This document shows positions 1 through 5,820 of a stretch of 6,458 nt of DNA, piece after piece. The stretch comes from Phycisphaeraceae bacterium (GTDB lineage: Bacteria > Planctomycetota > Phycisphaerae > Phycisphaerales > Phycisphaeraceae), in assembly GCA_016763955.1 (NCBI GenBank), contig JAESSU010000041.1, positions 1-6,458 on the forward strand, read 5' to 3'. A program made the translations under genes and the position numbers. The first letter of the stretch is position 1, and the number at the start of each line of letters is the position of its first letter. The notes beneath the pieces are model-generated. The model was not told where the DNA came from and made no database searches. It saw nothing but the letters and a program-made list of their open reading frames with translations.

Positions 1-117
1 GGCAGCGAACGATCTTGTTGCATGCAGTGAGTGTGGGTGAGACAAGTCTTATCCGCAGACTCATTGAAGAGTTGGTCTCACCCAAACTCACTGCATGCAA
101 CAAGATCGTTCGCTGCC
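1..117. repeat. Giant near-perfect inverted repeat (43-bp arms, 31-nt loop)
   Basis: The left arm (1-43) is the reverse complement of the right arm (75-117) at 42 of 43 positions; the only mismatch is G33 against A85. The 31-nt loop (44-74) has a small internal stem, AGTCT (45-49) with AGACT (57-61), and an alternative one, ACTC (59-62) with GAGT (69-72). No T-run follows the right arm, so it does not look like an intrinsic terminator. No reading frame through it resembles a known protein. Possibilities are a miniature transposable element or palindromic repeat, a structured RNA, or a fold-back chimera at a contig end. The repeat starts exactly at base 1, so its true left limit is unknown. 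The inverted repeat itself is certain; its nature is not. Confidence 0.93.
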
Positions 118-329
118 CCGGAAGTTTGGCAAGTGTTTGGCCCTTGCCTAACCGCCCTGCCCAGTCGGTGCGCCACTTACCTGTCGCGAGCATCTTGTAC
201 CCCCACACAGGAGAAGAAACCGCTAGGCCAGTCATATATGCAATATCGAGGATCAAACCCATTGTCGAGCTATTGTACCGGGAAAAACGCTTATGAGCAT
301 GTCCAGAGGAATTGCCCACGCGTTTAAAG
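118..329. other. Non-coding stretch upstream of metG
   Basis: Between the large hairpin and the metG promoter I see no gene on either strand. The open frames that run through here also run through the hairpin and give translations I do not recognise. One small hairpin is visible: GGCAAG (128-133) pairs with CTTGCC (143-148) without a following T-run. There is no tRNA, rRNA or CRISPR-like structure. The region probably holds the upstream part of the metG promoter, but no convincing -35 box could be picked out. Confidence 0.5.
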
Positions 330-335
330 TATAAT
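330..335 (+). promoter_or_regulatory. Putative metG -10 box (TATAAT), leaderless-type position
   Basis: A perfect TATAAT lies 9 nt before the metG ATG at 345. A transcription start about 7 nt after the box would fall near 342, leaving an mRNA leader of only a few bases. No purine-rich ribosome-binding site precedes the ATG, which agrees with a leaderless mRNA. No matching -35 is present at 16-18 nt: TTGCCC at 312-317 is only 12 nt away. The match to consensus is direct observation; the use as a promoter is inference. Confidence 0.5.
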
Positions 336-344
336 CTCCGGACT

Positions 345-1964
345 ATGGCTACTGAAAATAAATTTTACGTGACAACTCCGATTTACTACGTCAACGACAA
401 GCCCCATCTAGGGCATGTCTATACCACCATGGTGGCAGACGTGGTCGCACGCTATCACCGACTTGTGGGAGATCAAACATTCTTCCTCACCGGCGTTGAT
501 GAACACGCAACCAAAGTCTCCGACAAAGCAGCAGAAAATAATCTATCTCCCAAAGAATGGGCTGACCAAAATGCAGCAGCATTCAAAGCCGTGTTTGCCA
601 AACTGGAGATGACCAATAACGACTTCGTTCGCACCAGCAGTGACATGCATAAACAAAAAGTCACCCAGTACGTCAGCGCACTGCTTAAAAGTGGTGATGT
701 CTATGAAGGTGAATATGTCGGCTGGTATGACGCTGGACAAGAAGAGTACGTCCCAGAAGCCAAAGCCAAAGATTACGACTACAAGTCCCCAGTCAATGGC
801 AAACCGCTCGTCAAAAAATCTGAAAAAAATTACTTCTTTAAACTCTCCGCCTATAGCGATCAACTTGTCGAATTTTTTGCCAAGCGTGATGAGGCAGGCA
901 AACCCTTTGTCATGCCCCAAGCCCGTAAGAATGAAATCCTAAACCGCATCAAAGAAGCAATGGATGTGCCCATTAGTCGCACAGGCTCTAATGGCTGGGG
1001 GATTCCAGTCCCCGGCGATGACCAACAGACGATCTATGTCTGGATTGATGCCCTGTTTAATTACCTAACTTACATGGACACAGATCAAAGACGCCCCTTT
1101 TGGGAAACAGGCCCCGTGCATTTTATGGCCAAAGATATTCTCTGGTTCCATGCTGCAATCTGGCCGGCACTGCTGATGGCATTATCCAAATGTGATGGTT
1201 ACCAATGGGTCTTTAGCGAAAATGTCCAGAAGAATCAGGTCGTCTACTCACATAGCTACTGGGTCAGCGCAACCGGCCAAAAGATGAGTAAATCATTAGG
1301 CAACTTCCTAGACCCAGCTGCCATTGACAACTACGTCGAAGAGTTCGGCCTTGATGCGCTGCGATATTTTTTAGCAACTCGCGGCCCGCTTGGAACCACC
1401 GACAGTGCGTTTAGCCCAGACCTCTTTGCAGATGTATACAACAGTGACCTAGCTAACACATTTGGCAACTCATGCAGCCGTGTCACGAACATGATCGACA
1501 AATATTTCGATGGCAAATGTCCGCAAGCAACCGCCAAAGTTCAAACAACTGCTGACTATAGCCATGCTGCCCAAGACGCAGTGGCCCAATATCTCAAATT
1601 CGCAGATGCACTAAACCTTTCCGGCGCAGCAGACACAGCATTGAGCTTAGTCCGCTCTGTAGATTCCTACATTGAAGAGACCGCCCCGTTTAAACGTGCC
1701 AAAGATCAAGCAAAAATGCCCCAAGTCGCAACCATTCTCTACAACTGTTTAGAATCACTGCGCATCGTCTCCGTGCTACTTTGGCCTTACATTCCCGATA
1801 AATGCGAAGAATTCTGGGGACGCATCAGCTTAGATCAGTACACACAATCGCTCAAAGAAAGTGATTCGGGCTTATTGGCCCAGTGGACTCAATGGGGCCA
1901 ACTCCAAGCAGGTACGGACATCCAAAAAGGTGCTCCCCTGTTCCCACGTTATCAAGTCAAGTAA
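345..1964 (+). CDS. metG: Methionyl-tRNA synthetase (zinc-knuckle-free type)
   Basis: This is a class I aminoacyl-tRNA synthetase that charges tRNA-Met with methionine in the cytoplasm; it is essential for initiation and elongation. The 539-residue protein has the ATP-binding signature as HLGH (residues 21-24) after TTPIYYVNDKP. The WIDA stretch of the Rossmann core is near residue 234, and KMSKS is at 313-317. The anticodon-binding helical domain follows, with no C-terminal EMAP/Trbp-like tRNA-binding extension. The connective peptide (about 120-165, GWYDAGQEEYVPE to KNYFFKLS) has no cysteine, so the zinc knuckle found in many bacterial enzymes is absent; zinc-free variants are known. I chose ATG 345 because homologues start about here; the upstream in-frame TTG at 312 would add 11 unlikely residues. 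No ribosome-binding site is visible. The gene stands alone, with a 344-nt gap after it. Confidence 0.97.
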   Translation: MATENKFYVTTPIYYVNDKPHLGHVYTTMVADVVARYHRLVGDQTFFLTGVDEHATKVSDKAAENNLSPKEWADQNAAAFKAVFAKLEMTNNDFVRTSSDMHKQKVTQYVSALLKSGDVYEGEYVGWYDAGQEEYVPEAKAKDYDYKSPVNGKPLVKKSEKNYFFKLSAYSDQLVEFFAKRDEAGKPFVMPQARKNEILNRIKEAMDVPISRTGSNGWGIPVPGDDQQTIYVWIDALFNYLTYMDTDQRRPFWETGPVHFMAKDILWFHAAIWPALLMALSKCDGYQWVFSENVQKNQVVYSHSYWVSATGQKMSKSLGNFLDPAAIDNYVEEFGLDALRYFLATRGPLGTTDSAFSPDLFADVYNSDLANTFGNSCSRVTNMIDKYFDGKCPQATAKVQTTADYSHAAQDAVAQYLKFADALNLSGAADTALSLVRSVDSYIEETAPFKRAKDQAKMPQVATILYNCLESLRIVSVLLWPYIPDKCEEFWGRISLDQYTQSLKESDSGLLAQWTQWGQLQAGTDIQKGAPLFPRYQVK

Positions 1965-2253
1965 GCCCCCCCCGGAAATTAAAGACAGAGAAAAAATACC
2001 CCTTGGGTATGGTTTTGCCTACGCTTAGACCCCGCGTCATTGATCTTGTCCGGGGGGATTGCAATCCAGCTAAACCATGGGTGTCCCGTGGCGATCCCAG
2101 TCTTCGCTGCGCTTAGACATGGGCTTTATCCTGCTGACCAAAACACTTTACACACTAATTTTACAGTTCCCCAACAGTTAAAATCGAACTGACACAGCCT
2201 AACGTGCCAAGGCAGGCTCTACATGCGTTTACCCTGAATTCTCCGTTTATCTC
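1965..2253. other. Structured intergenic region between metG and the iclR-type gene
   Basis: No credible gene is seen here. A short open frame extends into the region from metG but is not protein-like. The DNA is unusually rich in inverted repeats. CCCCCCGGA (1968-1976) pairs with TCCGGGGGG (2049-2057). A terminator-like hairpin lies at 1996-2010. A perfect 12-bp palindrome, GGATTGCAATCC, occupies 2056-2067. CCATGGG (2075-2081) pairs with CCCGTGG (2085-2091, one G-T wobble). CCCAGTCT (2096-2103) pairs with AGAC-TGGG (2115-2123, one bulged A). CGCTTAGAC occurs twice, at 2022-2030 and 2110-2118. About 1968-2123 could be a structured RNA, a dispersed intergenic repeat, or simply part of the metG 3' end. 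The stretch from 2124 to 2253 shows nothing notable. Confidence 0.5.
1991..2016. terminator. Hairpin terminator after metG, possibly bidirectional
   Basis: ATACCC (1996-2001) pairs perfectly with GGGTAT (2005-2010) around a 3-nt loop. Six A (1991-1996) lie on one side and GG plus four T (2011-2016) on the other. For metG (+) it is a short stem with an offset T-run, so a weak intrinsic terminator. Read on the minus strand, the T-run is six long and directly abuts the stem, which is the better form. No minus-strand gene is seen to need it. Confidence 0.45.
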
Positions 2254-2281
2254 TTGCGTTTGTCATATCAAACACTATACT
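2254..2281 (+). promoter_or_regulatory. Putative promoter of the iclR-type regulator
   Basis: TTGCGT (2254-2259) and TATACT (2276-2281) form a sigma-70-like pair with a 16-bp spacer. The -10 matches TATAAT at five of six bases; the -35 is weaker, at three of six. It lies 27 nt before the regulator's ATG. TTGTCA at 2260-2265 is a better -35 by sequence, but its spacing to TATATT (2281-2286) is only 15. The spacer is filled by a palindrome described separately. Confidence 0.5.
2256..2275. promoter_or_regulatory. Operator-like palindrome in the iclR promoter
   Basis: GTTTG (2258-2262) and CAAAC (2269-2273) form a perfect inverted repeat around TCATAT. G2256 also pairs with C2275, leaving one mismatch in seven-base arms. 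It sits between the proposed -35 and -10. Its right half, CAAACAC (2269-2275), recurs at 2288-2294, 19 bp downstream and just before the ribosome-binding site. IclR proteins usually bind palindromes in their own promoter, so this is the natural candidate for autoregulation. The repeats are observed; the binding is inferred. Confidence 0.5.
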
Positions 2282-2308
2282 ATATTACAAACACGAGGCA
2301 AATTAACG

Positions 2309-3142
2309 ATGTCTACTGAATTTCCTTTCAAGACCTATCATGTCCCGATTGTCGTCCGCACCTTACGGGTGTTGGAGTTTTTAGCTCAGCAGCCACAAGG
2401 TTGCGGCGCAACTGAGGTATCCAGTGCATTGGAGATACCCAAAAACACCGCATTTCGGATCCTAACCACACTAGCTGATCACGGCTATCTGAATCGTGAT
2501 AACGAAGGCAAGACCTATCAACTAGAGCGAAAACTGTTAAATCTGGGCTATGCGGCAATGGGTGAAACAAGCTTGGTCGAGAAGTCCATTGATGTGATGC
2601 GTGACCTACGCGACCTCACAGGCCAAACTGCGTTCTTGGCGATAAGGCTTGAACACAACGGCGTGGTGATCGAACAGGTTCCGGGGCTGCATCCAGTAAA
2701 AGTCATGTTGCAAATTGGCCATCGTTTTCCAATGCACACCTCAGCACCGGGTAAAGCCTTGTTAGCTTTCATGCCCGAAATTGAGCAAGAAGCAATCGTG
2801 CAAGCCCTTGATTACACGATCTTCACCGACCGCACGATCAGTGATGCAAAGGCGATGCAACAGGAATTAGCATCCGTTAAACAGCTTGGCTACGCACTAG
2901 ACCAAGCTGAGGAAGTAGAAGGCTTACATTGTGTTGGTGCGCCGATTTTAAACCACCGTGGACATGCCATCGCAGCGATCTGGGTTGGCGGTTTAGCGGC
3001 CATACTCCCAGAGACAGAATTTGAGCGTCTAGGCGCACAAGTTCAAGAAGCATCACTGCGTATTTCCCAACGCTTCGGATATGAACCCTTAAGCATGCCC
3101 TCCAATGCGAGCCAAACCGTATCGCAGGCATCTAGCAATTAA
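2309..3142 (+). CDS. IclR-family transcriptional regulator
   Basis: This is a 277-residue DNA-binding regulator, a usual length for the family. The N-terminal winged helix-turn-helix covers about residues 12-75. GATEVSSALEIPKNTAFRIL is followed by the LADHGYLNRD turn and a YQLERKLLNLG linker. The effector-binding IclR domain (about 85-255) shows HTSAPGKALLAF and the EGLHCVGAPILNHRG stretch, both typical. The tail after residue 260 is Ser/Asn/Gln-rich and probably disordered. The start at ATG 2309 is supported by GAGG (2295-2298) 10 nt upstream; an earlier in-frame ATG would place the promoter inside the gene. IclR proteins act as repressors or activators of nearby catabolic genes and respond to a small carboxylate or sugar-derived ligand. 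The neighbouring dehydrogenase/aldolase genes on the same strand are the likely targets. The ligand is unknown. Confidence 0.95.
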   Translation: MSTEFPFKTYHVPIVVRTLRVLEFLAQQPQGCGATEVSSALEIPKNTAFRILTTLADHGYLNRDNEGKTYQLERKLLNLGYAAMGETSLVEKSIDVMRDLRDLTGQTAFLAIRLEHNGVVIEQVPGLHPVKVMLQIGHRFPMHTSAPGKALLAFMPEIEQEAIVQALDYTIFTDRTISDAKAMQQELASVKQLGYALDQAEEVEGLHCVGAPILNHRGHAIAAIWVGGLAAILPETEFERLGAQVQEASLRISQRFGYEPLSMPSNASQTVSQASSN

Positions 3143-3214
3143 TCAAAGTGCAAACTAGCAAAACCCTGTACTGCACATAAAGCATCAAAGGGCTCAACAA
3201 AACAAGAACCCATC

Positions 3215-3233
3215 TGGCCCACATACTGGGCCA
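3215..3233. promoter_or_regulatory. Perfect 7-5-7 palindrome upstream of the dehydrogenase operon
   Basis: TGGCCCA (3215-3221), a CATAC spacer and TGGGCCA (3227-3233) make a perfect inverted repeat in the 118-nt gap between the regulator and the short-chain dehydrogenase, 27 nt before the latter's ATG. It is followed by A residues, not T, so it is not a + strand terminator. It may be a regulator-binding site or a leader-RNA hairpin. It does not resemble the GTTTG/CAAAC palindrome at the regulator's own promoter. An imperfect hairpin, GGGCTC (3190-3195) with GAACCC (3206-3211), lies just before it. No clear promoter was found in this gap. Confidence 0.5.
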
Positions 3234-3260
3234 AAAATCTATCAGTAACTGGAGAAGAAA

Positions 3261-4046
3261 ATGCGGGAATATGACTTAAGTAAATGCGTTTGCGTGGTGA
3301 CCGGAGCAGCTGGGGGCATTGGACTAGGGATTGCCCAAGCACTCGTCCAAGAAGGTGCAAAAGTCGCCATGATCGACATTCTCGAGGATAAAGTCTGCCA
3401 ACAAGCACAGCTACTTAGTGCTTCAGGCGGTATCGCCAAGGGCTATGCGGTAGACATTACTGACCGAGATGCGGTCTTTGAAACATTCGCCAAAATCCGT
3501 GCGGACCTAGGCCCGATAGACACACTGGTCAACAATGCTGGCGTGGTCGATCAACGTCCATTTGAAGAAATCACCGGCGAGCAAATTGACCACATGATGA
3601 AGGTCAATGTCAATGGCACACTATTTTGCTGCCAAGCTGTAGCGCCTGACATGAAAAAAGCCAAGGCTGGACACATCATCAATTTTTCCTCAAAATCAGG
3701 CAAAACAGGCTCCGCGTCAATGGCTCATTACTCGGCTGCCAAGGGCGCAATCATTGCCCTAACGCACTCACTGGCATTTGAATTAGCGCCCGACAATGTC
3801 ACCGTCAACTGCATCTGCCCGGGCATTACTGAAGCCACCGGCGTTTGGAGCCACGTCAGTGAAGCCTATACCAAGAACATGAATCTCGAAATAGACAAAG
3901 TGCGAGAAACCTTTGCAGCCAAGGTACCCTTGCAACGGCTTACGCGCATCCAAGATGTGGTCAACTTCGTGTTATTCCTAGCCACACGTGCAGACTACTG
4001 CACGGGACAGGCCTTTAACATCACCGGCGGCCGCGAGGTTCATTGA
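3261..4046 (+). CDS. SDR-family NAD(P)-dependent oxidoreductase (sugar/polyol type)
   Basis: This is a classical short-chain dehydrogenase of 261 residues, a normal length, expected to be a soluble cytoplasmic oligomer. The cofactor motif TGAAGGIG is at residues 14-21. Asp39 at the end of the second beta strand favours NAD over NADP. NNAG is at 91-94. The catalytic set is Asn116, Ser144, Tyr157 and Lys161, within YSAAK. The C-terminal GQAFNITGGREVH ending resembles polyol and sugar dehydrogenases such as the galactitol/rhamnose type. It probably oxidises a hydroxyl of a sugar or sugar alcohol to a ketone or lactone, but the substrate cannot be read from sequence. GGAG (3251-3254) precedes ATG 3261 at good spacing. 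The gene is the first of the metabolic set, 22 nt before the aldolase gene. A 3-oxoacyl-ACP reductase role is possible but unlikely in this context. Confidence 0.93.
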   Translation: MREYDLSKCVCVVTGAAGGIGLGIAQALVQEGAKVAMIDILEDKVCQQAQLLSASGGIAKGYAVDITDRDAVFETFAKIRADLGPIDTLVNNAGVVDQRPFEEITGEQIDHMMKVNVNGTLFCCQAVAPDMKKAKAGHIINFSSKSGKTGSASMAHYSAAKGAIIALTHSLAFELAPDNVTVNCICPGITEATGVWSHVSEAYTKNMNLEIDKVRETFAAKVPLQRLTRIQDVVNFVLFLATRADYCTGQAFNITGGREVH

Positions 4047-4068
4047 TTTTTAAAAAGAAAGACGAGTT

Positions 4069-4767
4069 ATGACAGTACCAGTACAAGCGATTGAACGTTA
4101 TTTAGATCACGCAGTGCTCAAGCCCCAGATGTCTCGAGAAGAAGCTATTGAGCAAATGCAAATCGGCATCGACTTCAACGTCCGAACAATCTGCGTACGA
4201 CCCGCAGATATCCCCCTAGCCGTGACTTTGTGCAAGAACACTCAAACCCAAGTTTCCTGTGTGTTGGCATTTCCACACGGCGCTTCACTAAGCGCAAGCA
4301 AAGCCGACGAAGCAAAACGTTATGTTGATCTAGGCGTATCTGAAATCGACATGGTCGTTAACTATGGCCTAATCCGTAGCGGACTCTGGGACGAAGTAGA
4401 AGCTGACATTCGCGCGGTCACTGACGTTGCACGCCCCGCAGACGTGAAAGTTAAAACCATCTTTGAAACCACTGCTCTGACCTTACAACAGGTCGCACGC
4501 GCAACCGAATCAGCCATTGCTGCCCAAGCTAACTTCGTTAAGACATCAACGGGTTTTGGCAGTGGCGGCGCGACACAAGAGGCAGTCAAAGTCATGCTCG
4601 ACACCGCAGCAGGACGCATTGAGGTTAAACCCTCAGGCGGGATTCGTGACCGTCAGCGTGCAGAGATGTTCATTGCCATGGGCGCAACTCGGCTAGGCAT
4701 CGGTTCAACCTCGACATCGGTTATCTGCCAATCCCAGGGCGCATCAAACACGGGGGACACATACTAA
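4069..4767 (+). CDS. deoC: DeoC-type deoxyribose-phosphate aldolase
   Basis: This is a class I aldolase of the DeoC/TIM-barrel family, 232 residues, the usual bacterial length. DeoC cleaves 2-deoxyribose 5-phosphate into acetaldehyde and glyceraldehyde 3-phosphate. By comparison with the E. coli enzyme, the Schiff-base lysine is Lys158 in FVKTSTGFG, with helper lysine Lys187 in EVKPSGGIR and Asp94 in SEIDMVVNYG. All three catalytic residues are present, so it should be active. The C-terminal GIGSTSTSVI stretch forms the phosphate site in this family, which suggests a phosphorylated substrate. It sits among sugar/polyol oxidoreductases rather than with nucleoside phosphorylase or phosphopentomutase genes, so it may act on another deoxy-sugar phosphate or run in a catabolic route other than nucleoside salvage. 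A weak GACGAG ribosome-binding site lies just upstream. The stop overlaps the next start (TAATG), implying coupled translation. Confidence 0.92.
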   Translation: MTVPVQAIERYLDHAVLKPQMSREEAIEQMQIGIDFNVRTICVRPADIPLAVTLCKNTQTQVSCVLAFPHGASLSASKADEAKRYVDLGVSEIDMVVNYGLIRSGLWDEVEADIRAVTDVARPADVKVKTIFETTALTLQQVARATESAIAAQANFVKTSTGFGSGGATQEAVKVMLDTAAGRIEVKPSGGIRDRQRAEMFIAMGATRLGIGSTSTSVICQSQGASNTGDTY

Positions 4768-5820
4768 TGTCCACGGGTCAAAAAATAGTTTTCTATGCAC
4801 CTAAGGATATTCGCGTCGAACCTACGCTACCAACTCCCGAGCCTTCTATGGGTGAAGTTTTGGTTCGCGTTGAAGCTTGCGCGATTTGCGGGTCGGATGT
4901 AAAAACGTATCTCAATGGCAATCCGCGCATCACACCGCCACGCACCATGGGACACGAATTTTGTGGCATGGCCCAAGCAGTCGGAACGGGCGTTGCCTCA
5001 TACAAAATCGGCCAGCGTGTCACAATGGCAACCACCATGGGATGCGGCAATTGCCCACCATGCTTAGCATGGTAAGACCAATATCTGTTCTGACTTGCAG
5101 GCGATTGAATTCCATTATGACGGAGCGATGGCACCTTGGGTACTGATTCCCAAGCGAGGCGTTGGGGGCGGGAACTTAGTTGATGTCGGTGATTTGGAAC
5201 CCTCGTTAGCCGCCTTATCTGAACCCACATCATGCGTGGTCAATAGCCTATCTAGACTAGAAGGCCGCAATGCTCAGACGATGCTAGTCATCGGTCTTGG
5301 TCCACTAGGATTAATTCATGGGCTGATGGCTCAGGACTTGGGGATTCAAACTGTCGTGGGTGTCGCACGTCCGGGCCTAAGATTTGAGACTGCTCAAACA
5401 TTTGGACTCGATGCGGTGGTCACACCAGACCAAATCCCAGATGCCATCACACGTTTCACTGATGGCCAAGGTTTTGATGTCGTTGTCGTGACTGCGCCCA
5501 GCTCACAAATGCAATCCGCCGCGCCAGCCTATGCTGCAAGATCAGGTGCGATTTCACTGTTTGCAGGCCTACCTGTAGGTCACGAAATGATCACGCTAAA
5601 CAGCCGCACGGTACATTACGGTGAACAGATCGTTTACGGGGCATCAGACTCGACTGTTGCACATGTTCGACGTGCTGTTGACTGGTTAAAAACCAATGAG
5701 CTTGTACTAGACAAACTCGTGACCCACCGTTTCCCACTCGCTGGTTTTCATGATGCGATGGACGCTGTGATAGGACGCAAGGCTGTCAAAGCCGTGTTGT
5801 TAGCAGAGGGACTATCATGA
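4767..5820 (+). pseudogene. Zinc-dependent medium-chain alcohol dehydrogenase, single frameshift
   Basis: This is a medium-chain dehydrogenase of the threonine/sorbitol-dehydrogenase type, oxidising an alcohol or polyol with NAD(P). Frame 1 (4767-5075) gives the GroES-like N-terminal domain with catalytic-zinc residues Cys41 (ICGSD), His63 and Glu64 (GHEF). It runs into TAA right after CLAW. Dropping one base near 5070 (the T in GCATGGTAAG) joins it to the second frame and gives CLAGKTNIC. This completes the structural-zinc site CX2CX2CX7C (Cys93, 96, 99, 107) and a protein of about 350 residues, the normal length. The second part has EP at 152-153 and the Rossmann motif GLGPLG (176-181). No other damage is seen, so this is a recent mutation or a sequence error. 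As written, the product stops after 102 residues and cannot be active. The start overlaps the aldolase stop by 1 nt, and the end overlaps the next gene by 4 nt (ATGA). Confidence 0.9.

Noticed and set aside
1..117. Integron attC site or intrinsic terminator
   Set aside because: The attC core motifs are not seen, the arms are too long and too perfect, and no T-run follows.
250..262. T-arm-like GGATCAAACCC suggesting a tRNA
   Set aside because: No acceptor, D-arm or anticodon-arm pairing could be built around it.
15..327. Two overlapping open frames upstream of metG
   Set aside because: Both run through the 117-bp inverted repeat, have no ribosome-binding site and give translations like no family I know.
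312..344. Upstream TTG start for metG
   Set aside because: The extra 11 residues are not family-like, AGAGGA lies only about 1 nt from the TTG, and the frame crosses the TATAAT box. The ATG at 345 fits homologues.
1883..2116. 77-codon open frame across the metG end and the intergenic region
   Set aside because: It overlaps metG in another frame and then crosses the structured repeats; there is no ribosome-binding site or recognisable domain.
5064..5076. Programmed +1 frameshift in the alcohol dehydrogenase
   Set aside because: UGG followed by UAA resembles an RF2-type layout, but tRNA-Trp could not re-pair well on GGU and no stimulatory element is visible. A one-base insertion or error is simpler.
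5095..5820. Second half of the alcohol dehydrogenase as a separate gene
   Set aside because: It has no start signal, lacks the catalytic zinc residues, and continues exactly where the first half breaks, so the two are one gene.
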